Origin: Saposhnikovia divaricata
Lineage: Eukaryota > Streptophyta > Magnoliopsida > Apiales > Apiaceae
Length of the DNA stretch: 64,000 bases
Assembly: GCA_036435485.1 (NCBI GenBank)
Contig: CM071597.1
Coordinates: forward strand, 148,859,647-148,923,646
Reading direction: 5' to 3'
Shown: piece after piece, positions 12,301 through 23,696 of the stretch
How positions within the stretch are numbered: the first letter of the stretch is position 1
Layout of the letters: the number at the start of each line of letters is the position of its first letter
The notes under the pieces: model-generated
Database searches by the model: none
What the model saw: the letters and a program-made list of their open reading frames with translations, nothing else
Told to the model about the DNA's origin: nothing
Program-made: the position numbers and the translations under genes

Positions 12301-12599
12301 GATTATTTATCTTATGGAGTTGTATATTATTTTATTCAGTATTGAGTTGTAATAGTTAATTAGTAGTTGTTTCATACTGTGGCCTGTGAGCCGTCTTGGT
12401 TGGTGTATTTATATTTCTTTATGGTTTTTGTTATTATCACGCAAGTGAACTGTTTTAGTATTAGTTGGCTGGTTTGGACAGGTGGATAGTCATATTTATG
12501 AATATATCATGCCAAAATTTTCTAAAATTACCCTATAAAAATATATTTAAATTATTATAAAATGTATGGATCTTATTGTTGGTCATTGAGGGTGTTACA
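9322..12599. mobile_element. Solo LTR of a large-LTR (gypsy-type) retrotransposon
   Basis: The insertion starts tataacgcc and ends gggtgttaca. It is bounded by the 5-bp TSD attaa (9317-9321 and 12600-12604). Copy 2 has the uninterrupted empty site (attaa at 37443-37447). No gag, protease or polymerase coding is present in the 3278 bases, so it is best read as a solo LTR. The tgtaacgcc..ggtgttaca ends and the size fit the large LTRs of plant Ty3/gypsy chromoviruses, but the family is inferred. It has a CT-rich then GT-rich stretch near 9990-10320, possibly around the LTR promoter. It inserted after the duplication. Confidence 0.85.
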
Positions 12600-13601
12600 A
12601 TTAATGTTAAGTATGGCCTCAAAAGAATATACCGTTGACAATTCACACATAGACATATATACAATATGTTCAAGATCTTAAGTATATTTAATTAAATTCA
12701 AACCTTTAACATGAACATTACCTATTTTTGGGTGACATGCAATGCACAACAACCCACAAGAACACCAATATTGTTGTCCTTTTCACATTGCTCTGCACAA
12801 TGAAATTGACATCCTTTACTACCTATCCTTTATTCTTTATTCTTATATTTTATTTTCATTTTTTACAATGGTCTATGTTTCCCTTTACAAATAATATATG
12901 CTAAAATCAAATAATCAATGATCTTTTATCATTTATAATTAATATTGCTTTTATTTTCTTGGAAAACACAATTTTATACTAAAATCACTACAAGACAAAC
13001 AAGTTCATACAACACCATTCACACAACAGCTAAAAAAATCCCACTCTCACATCTCTCTCTCCCAACATCTCACCTCACTCTCACATCTCTCTCTCCCCAA
13101 CATCTATCTCGCTGCTCACCTCTCCAGACTCTCTCTCACCATCTCCCACTCTCTTTCGCTGCTCACCTCACCAGCCCTCTCTCTCTATTCACTTCCCTAT
13201 CTCTATCTAAGAAACCATATCCTCCTTGAATAAGAACCCTAGTTTTAGGCTTGAAAAAGATACAAACACTGAATCCTCAAATTGTTTTTCAATTAGGCAA
13301 AATCGAACCTTAATTGGCTCGATTGGATGGTTGGTTGTCTCCTTAACTTCACCTCCTTAACTCCAAACTTCTTTTCTTATATGTAAGTATTTTGATTTTG
13401 CAGGTGATTTTAGGGCTTTACATTTGGAGCTTTCATTTTAGGGCTTCTAATTTCGAGATTTTGTTAAGGTAATTCATCTCTAACTATTAGAGCGTTTCAA
13501 TCTTTGGATTTGTATTTTAACTGATTAGGGTTTCAATTTGGGTTTTGGGTATTTGATATTGTGTTATATTTAATTGATTTGTTTTGGGTATATTTTGTTG
13601 G

Positions 13602-13718
13602 GAGGAGCTCTGTAAGGAAGCTCATAAAATCGAAGGCGATCTTTACGTCAAACTCTATAAGGAACCTCGCAAATATCCTTCTTCTCTTCATAATACATTG
13701 AGAAAATCTATGAGGTGT
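13602..13718 (+). other. Unassigned coding-like segment inside CACTA
   Basis: An open stretch reads EELCKEAHKIEGDLYVKLYK and on to RKSMRC before a stop. A second piece at about 13907-13980 reads AIPKGFLYHVDFTAKNTD, vaguely like plant DUF3615 proteins. Both pieces are kept in copy 2 with few changes. They may be exons of another captured gene; I cannot name it. Confidence 0.3.
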
Positions 13719-14394
13719 TGAATTTATATGACGTTCTTTTAATTTTTCACCTTTTCTCCTTTTTTTTACATTGAGAAAATTTATGAGGTTCATATAATCA
13801 CCTTTTTTGCTGGATTCTTTTAATTTTTCTCTTCTTTTCTCTTCTCCTTGGAATAAATTTATAGGTTCCAAAATATGAACTACTAAGGCTCGGTTTTGTT
13901 ACACCTATGGCCATACCAAAAGGCTTCCTTTATCATGTCGACTTCACAGCTAAGAACACTGATGTTACTGATGCTCCATAAGAGAGATTTTTCATAATGC
14001 CCCAAATGGTACTTACCCTTCTTGTAAAAATGGAAGATTCTTGTAATCACAAAATGCCATGCTTCACTCCCCTGCCCTCAAATGCCCCAAATGGTACTTA
14101 CCCTTCTATACATACACACACATATATATATCGATGATATATCACACTTGTAATATTGTATAGAAGTTCTCTGTTTTTGTAAGTTTATTGAAACCCCAAA
14201 TTAGGTTTGTGTGTTTGAATGTGTTGGTTCATGCAGAAATAGATTATTTTGAGTTTAGACTATAGTGTGTAATCTTCATTTTTTTAAAATATTGAGAAAT
14301 TTTACTTGTTTATTTTCTAGTGTAATGATACATACTACAGTGCTATTAGTGCCTGCTGACTGATTCTTTTTGGTTTATGAAACTTGTTTTGCAG

Positions 14395-14612
14395 TATGGA
14401 GTTGCTTAATGGGCCTGTTTTACTTCCATGTGATCATTTTAGCTGCAAGTACTTAAAAGTATTCTTGATTTTATCAATTTTTTATCTAGTTTTTTGTTAT
14501 TTTTGCTTTGTAAACTGTGTTTTTTGTTTGAATGTGAGCAGATCATGCATTAATGATCAGACCAAAAATTGTACCAAATGTCTTGCTTGCAATAGACAAT
14601 ATGTTGATCAAG
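14395..14612 (+). pseudogene. Captured BARD1-like RING exons, copy 1
   Basis: Two exons, 14395-14448 and 14542-14612, are separated by an intron with gt..ag ends (gtactt...gagcag). Spliced, they read MELLNGPVLLPCDHFSCKSC, then INDQTKNC..CLACNRQYVDQ. That is the C-terminal two-thirds of the RING finger of plant BARD1/ROW1 (the C-H-C-C and C-x2-C ligands). The first CxxC of the RING lies on an exon that was not captured, so no zinc site can form. A BRCT region is absent. Residue CLAC differs from CPAC in copy 2. It sits in the CACTA at 12986-16062 and is almost surely non-functional as an E3 ligase. Confidence 0.75.
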
Positions 14613-17323
14613 GTATGGGAAATTAAGTACTTGGTTACGATTTTACTTTGTGTCGTTATTTATGTTCTGTGAATTTTGAATTCATTTTTTCTTTGTATTT
14701 GGTCGGTACTTGGTTGGTTTCAGTTATCAAATTACATATCGTAAGCAGTAGCAGTGTTAAAAAAATACACTCCGGGGAATTGGATCCAAATGAAATTGGG
14801 ATTTCTGGTAGAGCTTTTTACAGGTATAATGGTTTACTATGTAAACCAAGAAATTGCATAAGTAAAATTCTCTACATAGGAGGTAGTTTACGTAGTGAAA
14901 CATAGAGTACTCAAATTTGTGCTCCATTTAAAAGTACTCCATAGAACTTTTGCTAAACCTCTGTTAATTTTCTTTTCGGGTGATATGACATGCCAGACAT
15001 AACATATCATATCGATTTCCTAGGCCTGGCATAGTGTTTTCAGTCCATTTACTAAGTCAATTTGTTCAAGCACCAAGAATGAAGGGCTTGGCTTATTTTT
15101 TAAGGGATTAAAGATACTTACGCACTGCTGGTTTTTAGGAGTTATTCTTTCCTTCTAATAACTTTTCGATTAAAGGATTTTGTGGAAGTGTAGGTCAGTT
15201 ACAAGGTATTATCTTAAAATTGTTCCTGCATAGATGCGGTGGTATAACAGGGAAAGCTCCACATTTAAGGACTTCAAATGATCATTGATGAAAGCGGCGG
15301 ACGAGAGCATGATCTAATTGTTGCTATTCTCCTTCCTCGGCAATTAGAGATAGTTCTTGCTTCCCTATGTAAATAGAATTTATATAAAATTTTATAATTT
15401 ATTATTCAAGTTTTATGCTCCTTTATGTATATTTGTTGGGTTGTGTAAGACTCATTTTTGATATATATAAACCATTGTGTGTGAAATTGAAACACAATAC
15501 AAGAGAAAAAAAAAATGGTTGTACCAAGGTAAAAAAATGACACCATATTCAATGGTTTATAAATATTGTGTTCTAGCGCATCCAACAACAATTTAAATAT
15601 AAAAAGCAGTTGTTTGTAGATGGAAAAAATGATAGTTTAAATTAAACAAACTATTGTGTATACTTCCAAACAACAATGGATAAATTCCACAATAATGTTG
15701 GGTGATTACCTTTCAGACAAGCATTTATTTAATTAAAACTATTGTGTATAATTCCAAACAACAATGGACAAATTCTACCAGAATGTTGTGTGATTTACAT
15801 TCAGACAAGTATGTATTCAATTAAAACTATTGTGTAGCATCTAAACAACAATGGTTTCTAAATCGAGTGTTGTTGTTTCTAGCTATTACACAACGGCGTC
15901 TAGAGATGAAATGGTTGTCTCTCACTCTTTTAACAAGTATTTTGAACCGCTGTGTAAAACCATTATCTGATTTCAATCAGACCACTTCCCGATAGACCAC
16001 AAAAAATTTATAGGTCAGGCGATGGTGAAAATCTATTGCATGATCTTGTTTTTCTTGTAGTGAATATATATTTACTTGCAGAATGAGAATAATTTTGGGA
16101 TGGACTGAGTAATAGATTCCATATACAAAAAATTGAGCCAAAGTTCAACAAATACAACCCGCTATACAGGGGATTATATTTAAGAAATCATATCTCATGT
16201 CCTCCCAAATTAAACTCAAGCTATCAATAGTTCATAAAATAGGTGTGGAGCTACACACTTAGAAAATTCATTGCATCATCAAATGACATGTTTTGTTCAT
16301 CTTGCAGGCATGTTTTGTTCATCTTGGCGCCAGTGATAAGTAAAAGTGTTCTTGTACAGATTCTGGCAAGCAGGCGCCATCTACAAAAGAACAAGGTTTC
16401 TTCAAATTTACAAGGTAAAATTACAGTCTCTCAAAAGTTAGAAAGAAAATTTTAAATGTCTATAGCGAAATTAATTTACCTAATACAATAAAGTTTGAAT
16501 GACACCGTTGAAAAGATTGAATAGTGTACATATTTATAAAAGATAACTGAAATCCTACATCATAGAGGTGTTTGTATTTGTGTAGAGTATATATTTGAAG
16601 TCATTTCATACGTATCCCTAAACTAATGTATGATATTATTTTCAGCCAACTGATCGATGTGTTCTTATTTTGGTTTGATACAATATCAATTCGCATCTTC
16701 ACGAAATTTAAAGTACCTATAATGTGCATTTACGTAAAGAGGTTTGTAGCAATTTGAAGCACCTAATGCCATAAACCATGATTATCTACAAACCTATTCT
16801 TAGGTGTTAGATAGCTTAGAGACAGGACCATGCATTTAACATACAACCAGTCAAAAGACACGCCAAATTATTAATGTATATATATCACAAATAAAAAAAA
16901 TATCTCCACTACACAACAAATTACATGTCCAAACTTGTCACTTCATTAATACATGTGACAATATTTCATGATAGATTTAGAGGCGATTATTTCATATTTG
17001 GCTTAGATGGTTATTGTGTAGGCGGGAAAGAAGTTGATAAGAAATCTCAAGGGTTTTCTATGAAACAAGTGTATATATGCCACATATCTTTGCGATTGTA
17101 ACAATATAAATGTTCACATTACAATACATTTTAATAAAAATCACAAACTTATAGCATATTTGGACCAAAAAACTCCAATTTTACAAATATCTAGGATGTA
17201 TTTCTTTTAGTATTAGTAGAATTAGCCACTTGAGTCCCTAAAAGTATCATGAAGTTCCATTTGAATACTTGTAATTTAACTCCAATAGATTGTATTGTCT
17301 TTTACTATCACTATGCTCATACA

Positions 17324-19836
17324 TAGACCAGGCAAAATGGGTTTGTATCCGAGGAACCGAACCGAAATTTGTGGAACCGAGATCCGAATTTGTATCCGAA
17401 TTAGAAAATCCGAAAGTTAACCAAATCTGAAACAATCCGAACCGAACCGAAGTTTATCCCAAATATTAAAATCCGACAATGATCCGAAAAACCGATTTGA
17501 TCCGATCCGAAAATTATCCAAACCGAAAATTTAACCGAAAATAATCCGAATAATAAATCCGAAAATGAAATGAAACCGATCAAACCCGAATAAAAAATTA
17601 TTTGAATCGAATATGATTTGAGTTATTAGATTCAATGTAAATCCGAAAATGAAAATACCTGAACCAAATATTGCTAGTATTAGTCAATTTAGTTGTTTAT
17701 TGCTAAGATCTCAAATCAAAATAATTTTTTATTTTTTGAAAATTTGGGAACATCAAAGATATATTTGAACATCCGGACGTTTGGATCATCAAGAATATTT
17801 TTAATAAAATCGAAATAATAGTCCGTGACAAAACATTAATTACTGGTACTGTCAATTTAGATGTTTATTGCTAAGATCTCAAACTAAAATAATTTTTATT
17901 TTTTGAAATTTGGAAACATCAATAAATTATATATATCTTAATATATGTACGGTTGGATCATCAATAATTATTTTCAAAAAAAATCAAAACAAAAGACCGT
18001 AATAAAGTACTAGTTACTAGTATTAGTCAATTTAGTTATTTATTGCTATGATCTCAAACTAAAATAATTTTTTATTTTTTGAAAATTTGAGAACATTAAT
18101 AAATTATATATATCTTAACATTTGTACGGTTGAACCGTTGAGAATTATTTGTAAAAAATCGAAACAACAATCCGTGACAAAGCACTTGTTACTAGTACTA
18201 GTCAATTTAGTTGTTTATTGCTAAGATCTCAAATCAAAATAATTTTTTATTTTTCGAAAATTTGGGAACAACAATAAATTATATATATTTAAACATCCGT
18301 ATGGTTGGATCGTCGAAAATAATTTTAAAAAAAACCGAAACAATAGTCCGTGACAAAACACTAATTACTAGTACTAGTCAATTTAGATATTTATTGCTAA
18401 TATCTCAAACAAAAATAATTTTTTATTTTTTGAAAATTTGGGAACATCAATAATTAGATATATCTTAACATCCGTACAGTTGGATCGTCGAGAATTATTT
18501 TTAGAAAAATCCAAACAAAAGTTCAAGACAAAACAATGGTTACTAGTACTATTCAATTTATTTGTTTATTGCTAAGTTCTCAAAATAAAATAATTTTTTA
18601 TTTTTAAAATTTTGGAACATCAATAAATTAGATATATCTTAACATTAGTACGGTTGAATCGTCGAGAATTATTTTTAAAAAAATCGAAACAAAATTCCGT
18701 GATAAAGCACTAGTTACTAGTATTAGTCAATTTAGTTGTTTATTGCTAAGATCTCAAACCAAAATAATATTTATTTTTTGAAAATTTGGGAACATTAATA
18801 AATTATATATATTGTAACATTCATACGGTAGGATAGTCGAGAATTATTTTTAAAAAAATTGAAACAACAGTCTGTGACAAAACATTAATTACTAGTACAA
18901 GTCAATTTAGTTATTTATTGCTAATATCTCAAACCAAAATAATTTTTTATTTTTTAAAAACTTGGTAACATCAATAAATTACATATACCTTAACATCCGT
19001 ACGGTTGGATCGTCGAGAATTATTTTTAAAAAAAATCGAAACAAAAGTTCGTGACAAAGTACTGGTTATTAGTACCAGTCAATTTAGTTGTTTATTGATG
19101 CGATCTCAAACCAAAATAATTTTTATTTTTTGAAAATTTGGAAATATCAATAAATTAGATATATCTTAACATTCTTATGATTGGATCGACGAGAATTATT
19201 TTAAAAAAATTAGGAAGAATGATCGGTGACAAAGCACTAGTTACTAGTACCTGTCAATTTAGTTGTTTATTGCTAAGATCTCAAAACAAAATAATTTTTT
19301 AATTTTTGAAAATTTGGGAACTTCATTAAATTAAATTTATTTTAATATATGTATGGTTGGATCGTCGAGAATTATTTTTAAAAAAATCTAAACAACAGCC
19401 CATGACAAAGCACTATTTACTAGTATTAGTCAATAGTTGTTTATTGCTAATTAAGATCTCAAACAAAAATAGTTTTGTATTTTCTAAAATTTGGGAAAAT
19501 CAATAAATTAGATATATCTTGACAACCCGAACCGAATTTTACTACATCCAAACAGAATCCGATCCGAAACTGTAAATATCCGGAAAAGAACCGAATCCAA
19601 TTTTATCCGATCTTAATCCATAATTTATCCGATTTTAATCCGAATTTGACCTGAATCGAATTAGATCCGATCCGAACCAAACATTCCCAAAAACATACCT
19701 TAACCGAAAGTGGATCCGAACCGAATCATATCCGATCGGAACCGAACGGGCTCTAAATATATCATAACCGAAAGTGGATCCGATCCGATGCAAATCCGAT
19801 CCGAAACCGATCCGTTTACCCGATTTGCCAGGTCTA
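17324..19836. mobile_element. hAT-like element carrying a satellite array
   Basis: The imperfect inverted ends are TAGACCAGGCAAAATGGG at 17324 and CCCGATTTGCCAGGTCTA ending at 19836. The 8-bp TSD ctcataca lies at 17316-17323 and 19837-19844, and the intact empty site is in copy 2 at 42178-42185. Inside each end lie ~250-350 bases of degenerate ccgaaccga / tccgatccga motifs, as in hAT subterminal regions. The whole middle is a ~175-bp tandem array. No transposase is present. It inserted after the segmental duplication. Confidence 0.85.
17683..19530 (+). repeat. ~175-bp satellite array (about 10.5 units)
   Basis: Units begin at the recurring gtcaatttag near 17683, 17851, 18026, 18201, 18377, 18551, 18726, 18901, 19078, 19253 and 19429, mostly 175-177 apart (first 168). 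Each unit contains tagtactagtcaatttag, gctaagatctcaaa, attttttattttttgaaaat, then ccgtacggttggatcgtcga and an A-run. The first unit spacing is short, and the last is truncated. It lies entirely inside the hAT-like element. Confidence 0.95.
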
Positions 19837-19899
19837 CTCATACATACCATAAATTTTTTTGTTGTAGTGTTAATCATAAAGTGTAATTGCCTCTCTACA

Positions 19900-19903
<4 letters not shown>

Positions 19904-19961
<58 letters not shown>
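19904..19961. repeat. (TA)n microsatellite, copy 1
   Basis: An uninterrupted dinucleotide run. The orthologous run in copy 2 (42244-42288) is shorter. Confidence 0.95.
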
Positions 19962-19964
<3 letters not shown>

Positions 19965-20625
19965 GAGATTTAAGTCACCCACATTTAAAAACTATCGAGT
20001 TATACATAAAAACACTTAATACAATACAATAATTTTGTTTATTAAGTTTGCAAAAAAGTTAAATTGTCTCATACCTCATGGAGGAGCATCTTCTTCATTG
20101 TTTATCCCACAATATCACATAATTCCTGAAAATGTGATCGGCATGCTTTAGTTTAGTATACCATTTGATCAAACATTAAAATCTAATATGTTAAACATAA
20201 GTGCAAAATCCAAGGACACCTAAGTAAGTTTTGAAATAAAATAAGAAAAAAAGTCAAACATATTGATAAACTCTGTTATTTAATTTAAATATACTCCGTT
20301 GTTAAATATAAATATATTGTTACATAATTGCATAAGTGACAATATAATGACACAACTTTTCCATACTACCTCAAATTTTGACACTTAAAATCTTAGATTT
20401 GTCTTAGTTTTATCACTCGTGGGATAACATGGTGGAATAACATATTAAATATAGAGAAGGAAAGAAAACATGCCAAAATCAATTCCAAAAATTATTGTTC
20501 AATGATCTTATGCCCACATATAGAAACAAAATTTTTACATGGAAAACAGTAACTAAAATTTTAAATATACAAAAAGAATATTACAAATTGATCACATATA
20601 TATTCTTAAAATAAACATATGACAC

Positions 20626-21184
20626 TGTATTAACCGCGAATTTTCAAAATATTTTTCCTACTCGATATTTAAATTTTATTTACGAGCGATGCACTAGTAT
20701 ATTTTAATTAGCGCATTTTTGTAAAATTTCGAAATTTTATATATCCGTATGTAAGTAAATATTATATTATCTCTATTTAATTATATTTATTGGGTATTTA
20801 TTAAAATTATGAAATTAAGAGAAGTAGGATTTTAATTTTGGGTCGAAATTATTTTAGGAAACGAAATTAGACTCTCGTTTTAATTAGCCAGCACGGGAGA
20901 AACGAGATCTTTTCACCAAACATTGCACTAATATAAACATAATTATTATTTTTTTTATTTTATTTTTCAGCATTTATTTTGTCTCCCACAAATTATTTTC
21001 TTTTTAATTTAATAAATAAAAGGCATTAAGTATCATCATTATTTTCCAGCACTTGTTTGTGTCCCCCACGTTTTTTTCAATTTAAATGTTATAAGCATGA
21101 AAATGTTCTCACTCTTTTCTTTTCTTAGTCACTATGCGTGGTCTCCTTGGAATAAATAAACAAATCCCGGCCTCATTTTTATAT
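20626..21184. other. Non-coding, LTR-like, no gene seen
   Basis: From the right edge of duplication copy 1 the DNA reads tgtattaaccgcgaatttt and is AT-rich. It leads to a TATA-like tttttatat that the MITE interrupts. It may be part of a large LTR (continuing after 21568), but I see no matching second end. Confidence 0.35.
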
Positions 21185-21558
21185 GGGGTCCGGTCTGGTG
21201 CAAACGTATGCACCAGACACCTTATGGAACATACGGTTCCAGAGCCGTTGGATCGTTGATCCAACGGCTCTGATTTAAAAAAAAAAATTACCGTACCGCA
21301 ACAAGTTTCCGCGGTACGGAGAAATTACAAAAATATCCCTACTGTTCACGTACCGCAGAAACTTTCTGCGGTACGGTGAACAGTAGATTTTTGATGTGAA
21401 AACAGGGGGGCATTTTGGTAATTGCTCGTACCGCGGAAACTTGTTGCGGTACGGTATTTTTTTTTTAAATCAGAGTCGTTGGATCAACGATCCAACGGCT
21501 CTGGAACCGTATGTTCCATAAGCTGTCTGGTGCATACGTTTGCACCAGACCGTTTGCC
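21185..21558. mobile_element. Mutator-like MITE with long hairpin arms
   Basis: The 374-bp insertion has a 9-bp TSD tttttatat (21176-21184 and 21559-21567). Arms of about 130 bases are almost perfectly inverted: ggtctggtgcaaacgtatgc, then gatcgttgatccaacggctc, and ccgtaccgcaacaagtttcc on one side, with their complements on the other. A short loop contains nested inverted ccgcagaaactttctgcgg. A 9-bp TSD and long TIRs point to the Mutator superfamily; there is no coding sequence. Confidence 0.85.
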
Positions 21559-21567
21559 TTTTTATAT

Positions 21568-21900
21568 ACAACCAGGGGTTAAGCAAAATCACACACATCT
21601 CTTTCTTTCCTTTCATATTATGTTGAAGACCACTGACAAATATCGGTTTCATTTCAAAACTCGAATATATATATAAGGTATAAACTGCAAGTAGTTGTCT
21701 TTCTGTGAAATTATTTTGTATGTTGTGTTTGTTTCCGATCTTGTTTCTTAGAATCTGGTAGGCTCAATTTCCGGGCTTCTTTGTGTTTCGGTGGGTGTGA
21801 ATTGGTGTTGTTGTGTGTGGGAGAGTGTGGTTTTGTATTGGAGTTGGAAGGGGGGCTGTTGTGTGTTATAATCGGGCCACTGATTAGTGGTGGTGGTGGC
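21568..21900. other. Non-coding transcribed-like or LTR-like stretch
   Basis: Resumes with tatacaaccaggggttaagc after the MITE, followed by GT-rich DNA. This looks like the leader side of an LTR promoter or a 5' UTR. No open frame of note. Confidence 0.3.
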
Positions 21901-21902
21901 GG

Positions 21903-22250
21903 CTAAAGGTGTAACGGGAGAGAGTGATGAGAGATTGAGGGGAGTAAGAGAAGGGGAGAGTGAAAGAGAGAAACAGGGGTGAGAGAGAGAGAGAGCGACG
22001 GAAGAGGGAGAGAGATAGAGATTATGAGAGACGGAGAGAGGTCGAGTGTGAGAGATAGAGAGAAAAGAGAGAGTCGACAGAGAGATTGAGTGAGAGAGAT
22101 GAAGTCGAGAAAGAGAAGGAGGCGAGAGATTGAGATCGGGACAGAGAGAGAGAGAGGGAGAGAGAGAAAGAGAGATGGCAAAGAGATTTCAGGGAGAGGA
22201 AGAGGGAACGGGGAAGGAGAGATTGACCGGGAGAGAGTGCAGGGGTGGTG
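21903..22250. repeat. GA-rich low-complexity tract
   Basis: Long purine-rich run of gagaga with interruptions. Open frames seen across it on both strands (Ser/Leu/Pro-rich or Arg/Glu-rich) are composition artefacts. Confidence 0.9.
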
Positions 22251-23400
22251 GCACGCGGTAGTGGTGACAGGTGGCTCATATGGTACTAGGCTAAATTTCT
22301 TCATTAAACATTAATATTATTGTGTTAAGAATTGTGTGTATATATTGTACCTGTAACTGAATAAGTTATAAAAATTACTTTAGTAATCTTATTGGCTCAA
22401 ATGACTCATTTTTCTTGCTTCATACAAACAACTATGAAGTTTCATCAACCAAACCTGTAAAAAAGATACTATAATGTTTCTTTGGTTTGTAATTAATTTT
22501 AGGAGCTTGTATCAATCTATGGTGTCTTATCAACACCTAATCTAATACTCGTACAATCGGATAGAGTTGCAACACGCTAGCTCTTCTCTAAGTATTCTCC
22601 TTTTCTTTTGTTACTTATTTATGGCAAAATGTTCTTACATATAACTATTATTACTCTTATCATTAGTAAATGGGGATTCATTTCATTGTCAGCTTATGAC
22701 TGTCCTTAGTCAAGTTTTTTCATTTATAGTTGATATCTTTTTTGGTTTTGTGCTATAGGATTGACTATCCCTTCAAACATTGAAAGTATTATTCGAATAA
22801 CTATGACTTGTTGTGATTAATTTATTTTTCCATCCACTAATACTTGCTCCCTCTATCCTTAATTTTGTAACTATGGTTAGCACTATTCAAAATCATGTAA
22901 TTCGTATCCGGCACAAGATTGTAAAATTATTATATTGTCCGTTTTTAAAAGCATTGGACCACCAAATTAAAGAAGTGAAATTCTAGATGACTTTTCTTTC
23001 TATGAAATCTTTAACTATGTAAATACACATTTAAGGAAAACCGCTTCAACTTTAGGATGGTTACCTATTTCTTTCTATTTTATTTTTGACGAAGCGCTCA
23101 CATATCTTGACATAAAAATCATTTTCAACATAGTGAATAACAAACAATAGTAAATCTTCAGATGAAAAGAATCTTCAACATAGATGACCAACTAAGGAAA
23201 TTATAGTGCCATGAACAATGGATGAGGTTGACTTGTCATTTGAAGACCGTTAAATTCGATTTCAATTACAATGAAATTACAATATCACTTTTCCCACAAA
23301 TGTGATCTTCATTTTAGTCACCAACCTGTACGACCACTAAATTATATGGATTGACATGATTGATATATCCACATATGATTCGAGAGGACTTTATTATTGA
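22251..23400. other. No gene seen
   Basis: AT-rich DNA with stop codons in all frames. The right part runs into the 3' LTR of the copia remnant that ends at 23680; its outer boundary could not be placed. Confidence 0.5.
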
Positions 23401-23680
23401 AAGAAAACAAAGCTCCACTAATATGATAACTGAATGGATATTACAAATACGTGAGAGATACTCACAAAATGAAAGTATAATCAATATTTAAAACTAAAAC
23501 TAAACACCTAAGATGGCAGTTAAAAACCAAGGAATGCACCTGATTTTTCTCCACACAATATTCCACTAAATTCCAAACTGACTACTACTAATTCTTTCTG
23601 TGACTTGCACACAGACTTGCTGATTTATTCAAATAATAAACATAAACAAAACATATACGGTTAGGTTAATAAATCCAACA
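23401..23680 (-). mobile_element. Copia A 3' LTR (outer boundary uncertain)
   Basis: On the minus strand the polypurine tract TTAGGGGGGAATA (complement about 23681-23693) is followed by TGTTGGATTTATTAACC, the start of a copia 3' LTR extending leftward from 23680. The far end is not delimited, so the left coordinate is a guess. Confidence 0.5.
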
Positions 23681-23696
23681 TATTCCCCCCTAATCT

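Larger units (their letters stand above)
12986..16062. mobile_element. Non-autonomous CACTA with BARD1-type RING fragment, copy 1
   Basis: The ends are CACTACAAGA at 12986 and inverted TCTTGTAGTG ending at 16062. The TSD aat lies at 12983-12985 and 16063-16065. The right subterminal region (about 15410-16045) is packed with attgtgt / acaacaatgg motifs. The left part has CT-rich 5'-UTR-like DNA (13040-13200), then intron-like and coding-like pieces and a RING-finger exon pair at 14395-14612. No transposase is present. It is shared with copy 2, so it is older than the duplication. Confidence 0.9.
3709..20625 (+). repeat. Segmental duplication, copy 1 (direct, ~17 kb)
   Basis: This is near-identical by eye to 27308-42953 in the same orientation. 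The match starts at an attttattagattgaaag context next to the CACTA end and stops after gacac at 20625. Removing the two insertions private to this copy (solo LTR 9322-12599, hAT-like 17324-19836) leaves about 11.1 kb, the same as copy 2 without its private CACTA. Differences are scattered substitutions and indels. Examples are about 80 bases near 3877-3955 and about 45 bases near 6850-6890 present only here, and about 145 bases present only in copy 2 near 30026-30170. Confidence 0.95.

Noticed and set aside
12945..13229. 94-codon Ser/Thr/Leu-rich open frame (and its copy at 37813-38103)
   Set aside because: It covers the CT-rich leader-like tract of the CACTA and starts outside the element; composition artefact.
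17683..19530. Regularly spaced repeats considered as a CRISPR-like array
   Set aside because: The whole 175-bp unit repeats without unique spacers, in a plant transposon; it is a satellite.
19635..20019. Open frames with long Tyr-Ile runs on both strands
   Set aside because: They translate the (TA)n microsatellite and the ccga-rich hAT end.
21903..22314. Overlapping Ser/Leu/Pro-rich and Arg/Glu-rich open frames
   Set aside because: Product of the GA-rich tract on both strands.
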